In this document: positions 35,207 through 43,670 of the stretch, piece after piece | How the letters are laid out: the number at the start of each line of letters is the position of its first letter | Position numbering within the stretch: position 1 is the first letter of the stretch | DNA from: an uncultured Phocaeicola sp. | Lineage (GTDB): Bacteria; Bacteroidota; Bacteroidia; Bacteroidales; Bacteroidaceae | NCBI GenBank assembly: GCA_944321015.1 | Contig: CALUJS010000022.1 | Span: 1-44,736 of the forward strand | Reading direction: 5' to 3' | Length of the DNA: 44,736 nt | Notes under the pieces: generated by a model | Databases searched by the model: none | What the model was told of the DNA's origin: nothing | What the model saw: only the letters and a program-made list of their open reading frames with translations | Program-made: the position numbers and the translations under genes

Positions 35207-38200
35207 TCAGCCGGAGCGGTTGCTTTTCCGGTAGTCGGTGGGCGACACGCCGTAGATTTGCTTGAAGCAGTTGCTGAAATAATGAGAGTCGTAGAAGCCC
35301 GTGAGGAAAGCTATTTCCGAGATGGTGCGTCCGCCTTCCTCCAGTAGGGCGGCGGCCCGGCGCAGTCGCAGGTCGCGTATCAGCTCTCCCGGCGCAAGGC
35401 CGATGAGCGACTTGGTTTTCTTGGTCAGCACGGAGCGGCTCATCCCCATGCGGCGGGAGAGTGACTCCACGCCGAGGTCGGGCGAGCCCAGATGCTCGTT
35501 GATGTCGGCCGTCAGTTTGTCGACAAAGGCTTGTTCCGCGGGCGGCAGGGCGCTTTGTTCCGGGGCGGCGTCGGAAGCGGGCTGTGCGTCGGGTTCGGGC
35601 TTGATGATTTGCTCCTGATAGAGGCGGCGCAGAACGGCGCGCCGTGTCAGAATGTTGTCCACGCGCGCCAGCAATACTTTCGAGCTGAATGGCTTGGCGA
35701 TGTAGTCCTCGATGCCGAGCCGGAGGCCTTCTATTTCTCCTTCCGTAGTCGATTCGCCGGTGAGCAACACCACGGGGATGTGGCTCGTGGCCGCCGTGGC
35801 GCGCATCATTTTTATCATGGTCGCGCCGTCGACCACGGGCATGCGTAGGTCGCTCACCACCAGGTCAGGGTTGCGGCTCACGGCTTGCAGGAAGCCTTCC
35901 TCGCCGTTGGCGGCCGTCGCCACGCGATAGGATGCGGCAAAGGCCGATTCGAGGAAGCTGCGCAGTCCGGCATTGTCTTCGACGATGAGTATCAGCGGAC
36001 GCTCGTCGCCCTCGGCGTCGTGTTCCGTTCCGGCAACCGGTGTGGCGGGCAGTTCTTCGTCATCCTCCACGATGAATTCCGTATCGGGCGGGAAATGGCT
36101 TTTCCCTTCGGGCAGTTCCACGGTGAAGGTCGAGCCCGAGCCCACCACGCTGTTCACGCCGATGGTGCCGTGGTGGAGTTCCACCAGCTGCTTGATGAGC
36201 GACAGGCCGATGCCCGTTCCGGGCACGCGCGGAGTATGTCGCTGCACAAAGCTTTCGAAGCGGTCGAACAGGCGTGTCTGCCGCTCCTCCGGAATGCCGT
36301 AGCCCTGATCGGTCACGCTGATGACGGCTTTCCCCTCGCTTTCCCCGATGTTTACGGTTATCTGTCGTCCGCGCGGCGAATATTTGAAGGCGTTGGACAG
36401 CAGATTGAAGAATATCGTTTCCAGCTTGTCGGTGTCGGCCCAGATGGTCAGTGTGGGCGTTTCCATTTGCAGGCTCAGCCGTGTGTTCTCGCTTTCGGCC
36501 AGTCCGGCAAACGAGTGCAGCAGCTGTTCGAAGAACGAGCGCAACTCCACGCGGCGCACGCTGAGCCTCATTTTTCCGGCCGTGAGCTTCTGGAAGTCGA
36601 GAATCTGGTTGATGAGGCGTATGCTTCGCCGGGTGTTCGCCTGCATGATTTCCAGGTTCTGCCTTACCCGTGGCGACAGGTCCGGCTGGGCGAGTGCTTC
36701 CTCGAGCGGCGACACGATGAGGGTGAAGGGCGTGCGCATTTCATGCACGATGTTGGTGAAGAAACTGGTTTTCACCTCGGCCAGTTTTTGTTCCAAAGCC
36801 ACGCGTTGCTTGAGTTTGTAGTGGGTCAGCACGATGACGGCCGCCACGGCAAACGCGGTCAGAAACAGGATGATGGCCAGGGCGATGCCTGCCGGAGACC
36901 CCCAGAAGGAGGGCTGCACCCGGATGTGCAGCGTGCGTTCGTTGTCCACCCATCGCCCGTCGCTGTTGGTGGAGCGCACGCGGAACGTGTATTCTCCCGG
37001 CGGAATGTTGGTATAGACGGCTTTCGTGTCGTTGTTCACATAATGCCAGTCGTCGAAGCCTTCGAGCCGGAACGCGTATTTCACGCGGTCGGGGAAGTTC
37101 ATGTCCAGCGCCCGGAAATTTATCGTGAAAGAGTTCTGATTGTGTTCCAGCATCAGCTTGCCGGGATGGCCGAAGTAGTAGGGCTGTCCGTCGCCGTCGT
37201 ACACGGGCGCATCGTTGGCCTGCACGGAGGTGAGCACGATGTTTGGCTTATAGGTCTCTTTTTCTATCTCCGCAGGCCGGAACGCCAGCAGTCCGCGATC
37301 GGTTGCAAAGAACAGCTCTCCGGCATAGTCGGCCGCCGCATTGTCTTCGGAAAAGGTGAGGTCGGAAGGGAAAAAGCGGTTGTCGAACGTGTCAAACGTC
37401 TTCTCTGTCGGGTCGAAACGGCACAATCCGCTCTCCGTGGCTATCCAGATGTGCCCCACGCTGTCTTCCTGCATGGCGTATGTCACGTCCGACGGGAGGC
37501 CGTCGTGGCGGGTATAGTTGACGCACGTCGAGTCGGTAATCTGGCACAGCCCCTTGCCGAATGTGCTCAGATATAGCGCATTGTCACGCTGCGACCTGAA
37601 CACGGCCATGACCGCATTGCTGTGGAACGTCCGCCGGTTGGTGGCAAGGGTGTGCAGGTTGTCGAAGGCGATGCTCTCCGGAGCGTTCGTGACGGGGTGA
37701 AAACGCAGGATGCCCTGTGCCGTGGCCACCCAGATGTGCCCCGTTTTGTCCTGACACAGACTGCGTATCAGGTGATGGGTGGACGGATAACGCTTCAGGC
37801 GGTTGTTCCGGTGGAGGAACACGGTGTTCCCCCGTGAGTCGCTACAGGCCATGTTCAGCCCGTCGGCCGTTCCCACCCAGATGCGGTGTGTGTCGTCTTC
37901 CAGCAGGGCCGTTACGTGGTTGTCGCTCAGCGAGGCCGCGTCATTCCCGCTGTGGGCGAAGCACTCCACGCTGTAACGCTGTCGCCGGGCGTCTTGCGGG
38001 ACAGCCTTCAGCAGTCCCCTCTCCCGGGTGCCAATCCACACATTGCCCGCATGGTCTTCCATGATGACATTGACCCGGCCCACGCAGGTCTTGCGGGGCG
38101 TGATTGAGCCGTCAGGCGAGAAATAGCCCAAGAATCGGCGTGTGCGGGCGTCATACAGGTGTATGGTGCTGTCTTGCGTGCCCATCCAGAGGCGTCCTTG

Positions 38201-39559
38201 CCGGTCTGTGCAGAGTCCGTGCGCCCGGTTGGCGTTGCTGTACAGGTCGGCGGGGTCGGGCGATGTCAGACTGAAGTGGTTGCTCTTGAAAGTCAGTTTC
38301 AGCACGCCCTTGTTCTCCTTTCCCAGCCATAGGTTTCGTTGCTTGTCCACATAGAGGTTGGACGGTTCGGTGAAGTCGGGCATGTTTTGCGTGGCAGGGA
38401 GCACGAGGGGGAACAGCTTGTGGTTCTCCATGTCGTAATAGTTGAGCGCCTTGTTGGGGGCATAGAACCAGATGCGCTCGTTGCGGTCCTCGAAGATGGA
38501 AATCTTGTTCCGCGTCTCGATGTTGCGGTGGTGGCGGTCCAGCAGGTGAAACTTGCGCAGCGTGTTCCGGTTAATCTCCAGGCAGGTGATGACCGAGTTG
38601 TCGAGATAGGTCACCCATATGTTCTTGTCCTGATCGACGTAGCAGTCGCCTATCCGGTTGCTCTCCAGCCGGCAGGGTGAAGGCTGTGTGGCCGAGTAGT
38701 GGCGTGCCTCCCCCGTTTCGATGTCATGCAGGAAGAAACCGTCGGAACCGGTCATGTAGATGGACTTCACGTTGGTGTAGGCCTTGATGCGTACGATGTT
38801 GTCCTCGGTGGGCAGTTGGATGAGCGTGTGGTAATCTTCCTTGTTGTGATAGATGTACACCTTGCCGTGGTTGCTTCCCAGTTGGAACAGATTCAGCCGT
38901 TTGCGCATGCTGAAGAAGCGGGCCTTGTCGTCGATGGGGTGGCGGGTGAGCTTCTTTTGCGCGTCGTGGTAGTCCAGAAACTCCTTGCTGGTGAGTATCC
39001 ACACCCGTCCTTCGCGGTCGTTCGACACCATCACCAGGTCGGTGTCGTCGTCGGGCGGATAGGCCAGAATCCGTTCGTAGTGGAGCGTCTCGTCGTCATC
39101 GTAGAAGGCGCGGACGAGCTGCCTGTCTTCCAGATAGAGCCATATGTCGCCGTTGGGGATGAGTTGCAGGCTTTTCACCCGCTCGAGCGATTCGGGCAGT
39201 TTGAAATATTGTCGCGTGTAGGGATTGAAACGGAATATCTTCCTGTCGTCGTTCGTCAGCCAGATGTAGCGCCGGCTGTCTTCGCGCAGGGAAGTGATGA
39301 GGTTGTTGCCCAGCCCGATGCTGTCGCTGTCCTCCAGACGGTAATTGGTGAAATGCTTGCCGTCGAAACGGCTGAATCCGTTGGACGTGGCAAACCACAT
39401 GTAGCCTTGCTTGTCCTGTATGGTGGCGTTGACCGTCTGTTGGGGCAGACCGTTGGAGGTGTTGTAGAGCGTAGGTATGTACGTTCCTTGCGCCTTGGCC
39501 GACAGCACACAGGCTGAGGCCAGCAGCAGGTAGCAGAGTATGGCGTGCACGCGGTTCAT
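35207..39559 (-). CDS. Hybrid two-component system regulator (HTCS)
   Basis: A 1450-residue one-polypeptide sensor and transcription factor. It has a signal peptide (about 1-23), then two seven-bladed-propeller-like runs (repeats such as GYMWFATSNGFSRFDGK and GHIWVATAQGILRF), a Y_Y_Y domain and a transmembrane helix (about 895-920). The histidine kinase core has phosphoacceptor His in FTNIVHEMRTPFTLI, ATPase boxes NLLSNAFKYSP, DQGYGIPEE and GTGIGLSL, then a receiver domain with Asp in VVSDLRMP and Lys in AKPFSS. A C-terminal AraC-type HTH ends with GFYDSHYFSNCFKQIYGVSPTDYR. HTCSs sense oligosaccharides in the periplasm. The divergent pectate lyase gene suggests a pectin fragment as signal. 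Confidence 0.96.
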   Translation of the reverse strand: MNRVHAILCYLLLASACVLSAKAQGTYIPTLYNTSNGLPQQTVNATIQDKQGYMWFATSNGFSRFDGKHFTNYRLEDSDSIGLGNNLITSLREDSRRYIWLTNDDRKIFRFNPYTRQYFKLPESLERVKSLQLIPNGDIWLYLEDRQLVRAFYDDDETLHYERILAYPPDDDTDLVMVSNDREGRVWILTSKEFLDYHDAQKKLTRHPIDDKARFFSMRKRLNLFQLGSNHGKVYIYHNKEDYHTLIQLPTEDNIVRIKAYTNVKSIYMTGSDGFFLHDIETGEARHYSATQPSPCRLESNRIGDCYVDQDKNIWVTYLDNSVITCLEINRNTLRKFHLLDRHHRNIETRNKISIFEDRNERIWFYAPNKALNYYDMENHKLFPLVLPATQNMPDFTEPSNLYVDKQRNLWLGKENKGVLKLTFKSNHFSLTSPDPADLYSNANRAHGLCTDRQGRLWMGTQDSTIHLYDARTRRFLGYFSPDGSITPRKTCVGRVNVIMEDHAGNVWIGTRERGLLKAVPQDARRQRYSVECFAHSGNDAASLSDNHVTALLEDDTHRIWVGTADGLNMACSDSRGNTVFLHRNNRLKRYPSTHHLIRSLCQDKTGHIWVATAQGILRFHPVTNAPESIAFDNLHTLATNRRTFHSNAVMAVFRSQRDNALYLSTFGKGLCQITDSTCVNYTRHDGLPSDVTYAMQEDSVGHIWIATESGLCRFDPTEKTFDTFDNRFFPSDLTFSEDNAAADYAGELFFATDRGLLAFRPAEIEKETYKPNIVLTSVQANDAPVYDGDGQPYYFGHPGKLMLEHNQNSFTINFRALDMNFPDRVKYAFRLEGFDDWHYVNNDTKAVYTNIPPGEYTFRVRSTNSDGRWVDNERTLHIRVQPSFWGSPAGIALAIILFLTAFAVAAVIVLTHYKLKQRVALEQKLAEVKTSFFTNIVHEMRTPFTLIVSPLEEALAQPDLSPRVRQNLEIMQANTRRSIRLINQILDFQKLTAGKMRLSVRRVELRSFFEQLLHSFAGLAESENTRLSLQMETPTLTIWADTDKLETIFFNLLSNAFKYSPRGRQITVNIGESEGKAVISVTDQGYGIPEERQTRLFDRFESFVQRHTPRVPGTGIGLSLIKQLVELHHGTIGVNSVVGSGSTFTVELPEGKSHFPPDTEFIVEDDEELPATPVAGTEHDAEGDERPLILIVEDNAGLRSFLESAFAASYRVATAANGEEGFLQAVSRNPDLVVSDLRMPVVDGATMIKMMRATAATSHIPVVLLTGESTTEGEIEGLRLGIEDYIAKPFSSKVLLARVDNILTRRAVLRRLYQEQIIKPEPDAQPASDAAPEQSALPPAEQAFVDKLTADINEHLGSPDLGVESLSRRMGMSRSVLTKKTKSLIGLAPGELIRDLRLRRAAALLEEGGRTISEIAFLTGFYDSHYFSNCFKQIYGVSPTDYRKSNRSG

Positions 39560-39665
39560 TCGTACGGTGTGTATCGTTCTCCCGTGGCGCCGGTTTTTCC
39601 GTGACCGAAGGAGAGGATTGGGCGGTAAGTTGCTTGATTGCCTACAAATCTACACTAAAAAAGTG

Positions 39666-39681
39666 CAAAGTTACACCTTTG
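39666..39681. promoter_or_regulatory. Inverted repeat over the HTCS -7 box
   Basis: CAAAG-TTACAC-CTTTG forms a 5-bp inverted repeat. Its left part on the minus strand reads TAACTTTG (39666-39673), the likely -7 box of the HTCS gene, 107 bases before the ATG. It lies 17 bases upstream of the pelA box and could be a shared control site. Confidence 0.4.
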
Positions 39682-39697
39682 AGGCTCCGCGTTAATG

Positions 39698-39705
39698 TAT
39701 TTTTG
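39698..39705 (+). promoter_or_regulatory. -7 promoter element of the pectate lyase gene
   Basis: TATTTTTG matches TAnnTTTG, 25 bases before the ATG at 39731. It lies within the longer open frame starting at 39695 and decides against that start. Confidence 0.5.
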
Positions 39706-39730
39706 CAAATCCAAATATAAACACATTGCT

Positions 39731-40825
39731 ATGAGAACACGAATTCTTTCTTTACTGGCATGTTGCGCCCTGATGTGTGCGGGCGCATGTGCGCAAACAA
39801 ACACAAGTACGGACATCGACCGCCTCTCCTGGGGAAAGGTGGCCAACGGCATGCCGGCCAGCTGGTATGCGGGTGAACAGGCCGAGGCCATAGCCGACCA
39901 GCTGCTGGCGAGGCAAATGGACTGCGGAGGCTGGCAGAAGAATATCCCCTACCACCGCCAGCTTTCGCCGGACGAGCTGTCCCGCGTGCGCCGCACCGGA
40001 CCGGGAGCCACCATCGACAATGGCGCCACGACGACCGAGATGCGCTTTCTGGCGCGGGTTTACGGTGCTACCGGAGAGGCGCGCTACAAGGAAGGCTTCC
40101 TGAAGGGGCTGGGCTATCTCTTTGAAGCGCAGTATGCCAACGGCGGGTGGCCGCAGTTTTATCCGCCGCGGGCGGAGGGTCATTACTCCTCACACATTAC
40201 TTATAACGACAACGCCATGGTCAACGTGCTCTACGTGTTGCGCGACGTGGCCGAGAACCGCGCGCCCTACGACGCGCTGGGGCTGGACGATGCCACGCGC
40301 GAGCGGGCGCGTTCGGCCTTCGACCGGGGCATAGCCTGCATCCTGAAGACGCAGATTAGGGTCAATGGCGAACCCACGGTGTGGTGTGCGCAGCACGACG
40401 AGCACACTTTTGCCCCTGCCCCGGCGCGCGCTTACGAGCTGGTGTCGTTCAGCGGATCGGAGTCGGCCGGCATCGTGCGCCTGCTCATGTCGCTGCCCCA
40501 TCCTTCGCCCGAAGTCGTGGCGGCCGTAAAGGGCGCCGTGAAGTGGTTTGAGGCCCACGAGGTGAAGGACATCCGTGTGGAGAAACTGCACGCAGGCACT
40601 CCGCAGCGCGACGCCCGTGTGGTGGCCGCGCCGGGCAATGTGCTGTGGGCGCGTTTCTACGACCTGGAGACGGAACGGCCTTTCTTCTGCGACCGCGACG
40701 GCATCAAGCGCGACACCCTCTCCGAAGTGGGACAGGAGCGTCGCGGAGGCTACGCGTGGTACACCGATGCGCCCCGGCACGTCATCGACGCCTACCCCGG
40801 GTGGCTGGAGAGCATCGGGGAGTGA
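39731..40825 (+). CDS. pelA: Pectate lyase, PL10 family, exported
   Basis: A 364-residue enzyme cleaving polygalacturonate by beta-elimination. The signal sequence MRTRILSLLACCALMCAGAC may be cleaved by signal peptidase I (ACA|Q) or be a lipoprotein signal. Family segments are QMDCGGWQKNIPY, GATIDNGATTTEMRFLARVY, QYANGGWPQFYPPR and ITYNDNAMVNVL, an (alpha/alpha)-toroid pattern seen in PL10. The N-terminal domain arrangement is minimal, with no carbohydrate-binding module visible. It faces the HTCS gene, and no SusC/SusD pair is in the window. Confidence 0.93.
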   Translation: MRTRILSLLACCALMCAGACAQTNTSTDIDRLSWGKVANGMPASWYAGEQAEAIADQLLARQMDCGGWQKNIPYHRQLSPDELSRVRRTGPGATIDNGATTTEMRFLARVYGATGEARYKEGFLKGLGYLFEAQYANGGWPQFYPPRAEGHYSSHITYNDNAMVNVLYVLRDVAENRAPYDALGLDDATRERARSAFDRGIACILKTQIRVNGEPTVWCAQHDEHTFAPAPARAYELVSFSGSESAGIVRLLMSLPHPSPEVVAAVKGAVKWFEAHEVKDIRVEKLHAGTPQRDARVVAAPGNVLWARFYDLETERPFFCDRDGIKRDTLSEVGQERRGGYAWYTDAPRHVIDAYPGWLESIGE

Positions 40826-40905
40826 AAAAGGTGGAAATATGGCTTTCGCGGCAAAACTACACAAGAGAAACGCAAATCTACACAGCTTCCGGGAACGAAA
40901 GCGAC

Positions 40906-40913
40906 TACCTTTG
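40906..40913 (+). promoter_or_regulatory. -7 promoter element of a candidate non-coding RNA
   Basis: TACCTTTG matches TAnnTTTG, 80 bases after the pelA stop. No gene on the plus strand follows until 42048, so it would drive a stand-alone RNA. Confidence 0.5.
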
Positions 40914-40917
40914 CCGC

Positions 40918-41102
40918 CGTAAACAACGAAAGCAAATAAACCTGTAAGATTTAAGCAAAGGATCAGTTATAACATTAAGCTTATATTTCTATCTAGGGAA
41001 ATCCGGTCGGACCGGATGAACTTACTTCAACCCGGACAAGCAAACGGGTGAAAAGTAACAATGCGCATGGAGCAGTGATGCTGTGTGCGCATTGATTGTT
41101 TT
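40918..41102 (+). ncRNA. Candidate non-coding RNA of about 185 nt
   Basis: The stretch is bounded by a TAnnTTTG box at 40906 and a hairpin terminator at 41060-41100 and has no credible reading frame. Internal folding elements include TCCGGTC/GGACCGGA around 41006-41020 and ACCCG/CGGGT just before the terminator. It is AT-richer than its neighbours. Promoter, size and terminator fit a free-standing structured RNA such as 6S-like RNA or a Bacteroidales-1-type motif, but I cannot confirm a family. A pelA 3' UTR is the alternative. Confidence 0.5.
41060..41100 (+). terminator. Hairpin terminator of the candidate ncRNA
   Basis: AATGCGCA (41060-41067) pairs perfectly with TGCGCATT (41086-41093), with an inner AGCA/TGCT stem, followed by GATTGTTTTAT. 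Confidence 0.65.
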
Positions 41103-41122
41103 ATACCCCGCCCTTGAGCCGC

Positions 41123-41188
41123 CATATGCCGGCCCGCGAGCGGGGATATGGCGGCTCGTGAGCGCGCATATGGACGCTCACGGGCGTG
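41123..41188. repeat. 22-bp dyad repeat array F, reaching into a stop codon
   Basis: AT cores lie at 41123 (CATATG), 41145 (GATATG) and 41167 (CATATG), 22 bases apart, with halves CCGCGAGCGGG and GGCTCGTGAGC. The last half (GACGCTCACGGGCG) overlaps the stop codon of the lipoprotein gene at 41178. The left flank TTGAGCCGC resembles that of arrays A and B. The gap is convergent (pelA/ncRNA against the lipoprotein). Confidence 0.87.
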
Positions 41189-41918
41189 GTCGGGAAGCGA
41201 CGGGATAGAGCTCTGTTACGTCGCGAATGTCGTGATGGATGCGGAATTCGGGGAAACGCATTTCGCGGCTGCGGCTGCCGGTGTAGGTGCAGAGGATGCC
41301 GCAGTAGGCGCCGTCGCGGATGACGTTGTCCTTGTCGAAGAAAAAGGGGAACGGGCTGACGTCCAGCTCGCTGGCGTAGATTAGGAAGTACCCCTGGCTG
41401 TCGCGCTCGGCCCTGATGTGGACCTCCGGCGAATTGTCGCCCTGCATGAACTCTTCCGATTGTCCGAGCAGGGTGAACGTGTCGCCCTCCTGGCGGTAGA
41501 AGTAGAGGCGGTCCTCCTCGCCGCCGACCTGCAGGAAATAGCCGTCGAGCGGTCCGCCGAGATCGGCTTCGGAGGCCATCAGGTAGATGCGGACGTGGTT
41601 GTTGGCCGAGGGATTGAACGAGAGACGGACGTGTATCTTCCAACACGTGCGGTCGGGGGTGCTGAGCGGCGCGCATACGAAAGCCGTGCCCGTCTGACGG
41701 CTTTCGTCATACAGGCGTATGGTGCCGTCGTCCTCGAAACGGAATTTGTCAGTCTCGCCTTCCCAGGAGAGTTGGTCGTACACGTGTCCGTCGTCGATTA
41801 CGGCCGTCATGCCGCCTTCCGTGTCTTCTTCGGTCGGCTCTTCGTAAAGAGGGGTGGTGCATTGTGCCAGCAGCAGGAGCGTGCCGCAGGCGGCAAGGAG
41901 TGAACGGATGGTTTTCAT
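41178..41918 (-). CDS. Lipoprotein with jelly-roll domain of the lamin-tail-associated type
   Basis: A 246-residue exported protein with signal MKTIRSLLAACGTLLLLAQC and probable lipidated Cys20, followed by an acidic linker (YEEPTEEDTEGG). The mature domain contains WKIHVRLSFNPSANNHVRIYL and GGPLDGYFLQVGGEEDRLY, then FYRQEGDTFTLL. This pattern recurs as an N-terminal beta-sandwich in Bacteroidota proteins that carry lamin-tail domains; here it occurs alone. Its function is unknown. The start at 41918 begins the signal peptide, and a promoter box lies 21 bases upstream. The stop codon overlaps array F. Confidence 0.8.
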   Translation of the reverse strand: MKTIRSLLAACGTLLLLAQCTTPLYEEPTEEDTEGGMTAVIDDGHVYDQLSWEGETDKFRFEDDGTIRLYDESRQTGTAFVCAPLSTPDRTCWKIHVRLSFNPSANNHVRIYLMASEADLGGPLDGYFLQVGGEEDRLYFYRQEGDTFTLLGQSEEFMQGDNSPEVHIRAERDSQGYFLIYASELDVSPFPFFFDKDNVIRDGAYCGILCTYTGSRSREMRFPEFRIHHDIRDVTELYPVASRPRP

Positions 41919-41938
41919 GTCAAATCTTGATTGATGGG

Positions 41939-41946
41939 CAAAGTTA
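41939..41946 (-). promoter_or_regulatory. -7 promoter element of the lipoprotein gene
   Basis: On the minus strand this reads TAACTTTG, a match to TAnnTTTG, 21 bases before the start at 41918. Confidence 0.5.
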
Positions 41947-42022
41947 GCGTTAATTCCTTTAGTCATTGTCATTTTGCGCCGCAAAACTTGGCGGGCTTGT
42001 TGCCCAACTTGGCGGAAAGCGT

Positions 42023-42030
42023 TACTTTTG
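42023..42030 (+). promoter_or_regulatory. -7 promoter element of the yicC-nadD operon
   Basis: TACTTTTG matches TAnnTTTG, 18 bases before the ATG at 42048. A CTTG about 22 bases upstream is a weak -33 candidate. The box lies inside the longer open frame starting at 41931. Confidence 0.55.
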
Positions 42031-42047
42031 CAGGAAAATCGCAAACT

Positions 42048-42923
42048 ATGATACAATCAATGACCGGATACGGCAAGGCGACAGCCGTGTTTGAAGACAA
42101 GAAGATACATGTCGAGATAAAATCACTCAACAGCAAAGCCTTGGACTTGTCGGCCCGCATCGCGCCGCTCTACAGGGAAAAGGAGATGGAGATTCGCAAC
42201 CTGATAGCCCGGCGCCTGGAGCGCGGCAAGGTGGAGTTCACCCTCTGGGTGGAGAAGGACGCGGCCGACATGGCCACCCCCATCAACACCGCCGTGTTGG
42301 AGGACTACTACCGGCAACTGCGTGACATATCGGCGGCAACGGGCATTCCGGCTCCGGCCGACTGGTTTCAGACGTTGCTGCGTCTGCCCGATGTGCTCAC
42401 CAAGGTCGACGTGCAGGAGCTTTCGGAAGAGGAGTGGGCCGTCGCAAGCCGGGCCGTGGACGAGGCCATAGACCGGCTGGTGGCTTTCCGCATGCAGGAA
42501 GGCGAGGCTCTGGAGCGCAAGTTCAACGAGAAGCTCGACAACATCACCGCTCTGCTGGCTTCCATCGAAGTCTATGAGACGGAACGCGTGGCCCGCATCC
42601 GCGAGCGCATCACCGACGCGCTGGAGAAGACCATCAGCGTGGACTATGACAAAAACCGGCTGGAGCAGGAACTGATTTACTACATCGAGAAGCTCGACAT
42701 CAACGAGGAGAAGCAGCGTCTGGCCAACCACCTGCGCTACTTCCGCGAGACGATGCACGACGGTCACGGCCAGGGTAAGAAGCTGGGCTTCATCGCGCAG
42801 GAAATGGGTCGTGAAATCAATACCACCGGCAGCAAGTCCAACCATGCCGAGATGCAGAACATCGTGGTGAAGATGAAGGACGAACTGGAGCAAATCAAGG
42901 AACAAGTGTTGAACGTCATGTAA
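42048..42923 (+). CDS. yicC: YicC/YloC family endoribonuclease
   Basis: A 291-residue cytoplasmic protein beginning MIQSMTGYGKATAVFEDKKI, the family signature, with EIKSLNSKALDLSARI next. It ends in a helical DUF1732 region with EKQRLANHLRYF, GKKLGFIAQEMGREINTTGSKSN, typical of YicC. YicC-type proteins are RNases in enteric bacteria and Bacillus; the target here is unknown. The gene precedes gmk by 13 bases, a pairing common across bacteria. Confidence 0.94.
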   Translation: MIQSMTGYGKATAVFEDKKIHVEIKSLNSKALDLSARIAPLYREKEMEIRNLIARRLERGKVEFTLWVEKDAADMATPINTAVLEDYYRQLRDISAATGIPAPADWFQTLLRLPDVLTKVDVQELSEEEWAVASRAVDEAIDRLVAFRMQEGEALERKFNEKLDNITALLASIEVYETERVARIRERITDALEKTISVDYDKNRLEQELIYYIEKLDINEEKQRLANHLRYFRETMHDGHGQGKKLGFIAQEMGREINTTGSKSNHAEMQNIVVKMKDELEQIKEQVLNVM

Positions 42924-42935
42924 CCGGACATCTGT

Positions 42936-43499
42936 ATGGGTAAGCTTATCATCTTTTCGGCGCCTTCGGGCTCGGGCAAATCGACCATCATCAACCATCT
43001 GCTGCAACAAGGTTTGAACTTGGCGTTTTCCATCTCGGCCACCAGCCGTCCGCCGCGTGGAACGGAGCGCGACGGCGTGGAGTATTTTTTTCTCACGCCC
43101 GATGAATTTCGCGAGCGCATTGCCCGGGGTGAGTTCTTGGAATACGAGGAGGTCTACCCCGGCCGCTTCTACGGCACGCTGAAGGCGCAGGTGGAGAAAC
43201 AGCTCGCCGCCGGACAAAACGTCATCTTCGACGTCGACGTGGTGGGCGGTTGCAACATCAAGCGGTTCTATGGCGACCGCGCCCTTTCGGTGTTCATCCA
43301 GCCGCCTTCGGTGGAGGAGCTTCGCCGCAGGCTGATTGGGCGCGCCACCGATTCGATGTCCGTCATCGAAGACCGTGTGGCAAAGGCCGAATATGAATTG
43401 GGCTTCGCGCCGCAGTTTGATGTCGTGGTGGTGAACGACGATCTGGAACGCGCCAAGCGGGAGGCGACCGACGTCATCCGTAACTTCTTAAACCAATAA
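42936..43499 (+). CDS. gmk: Guanylate kinase
   Basis: A 187-residue enzyme converting GMP to GDP with ATP. The P-loop is FSAPSGSGKSTIINHLL, followed by ATSRPPRGTERDGVEYFF (GMP-binding) and GEFLEYEEVYPGRFYGT. The lid region has LRRRLIGRATDSMSVIEDRV. It is co-transcribed with yicC and followed by a small membrane protein gene after 12 bases. Confidence 0.97.
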   Translation: MGKLIIFSAPSGSGKSTIINHLLQQGLNLAFSISATSRPPRGTERDGVEYFFLTPDEFRERIARGEFLEYEEVYPGRFYGTLKAQVEKQLAAGQNVIFDVDVVGGCNIKRFYGDRALSVFIQPPSVEELRRRLIGRATDSMSVIEDRVAKAEYELGFAPQFDVVVVNDDLERAKREATDVIRNFLNQ

Positions 43500-43511
43500 G
43501 TCTGTTTCCCT

Positions 43512-43670
43512 ATGCTCGTATTGTTTTATGTCATCATCGTGGCGGCCTTGGGCGTGGGCATCTATGCCCTCTGGGTGGAGGAGTATGTCATTGCCATAGC
43601 CATGGTGTTCGTGCTCTTCCTTCAGGTGGTGAATATTCTGAATCATAATAAGCGAAGACGACGCCGATGA
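43512..43670 (+). CDS. Small membrane protein, 52 aa, hypothetical
   Basis: A short frame of 52 residues beginning [16 protein letters not shown], with two hydrophobic segments (about 1-20 and 26-42) joined by WVEE and ending in a basic tail [10 protein letters not shown]. Its TGA overlaps the nadD ATG (ATGA), and it starts 12 bases after gmk, so spacing and coupling support translation. I do not recognise a family. It could be a regulator or scaffold of the operon or a dispensable peptide that couples gmk to nadD. Confidence 0.7.
   Translation: MLVLFYVIIVAALGVGIYALWVEEYVIAIAMVFVLFLQVVNILNHNKRRRRR

Noticed and set aside
41014..41049. 11-codon frame in the candidate ncRNA (ATG AAC TTA ...)
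   Set aside because: Very short, no membrane or other features and no coupling to a gene; the stretch is better explained as structured RNA.
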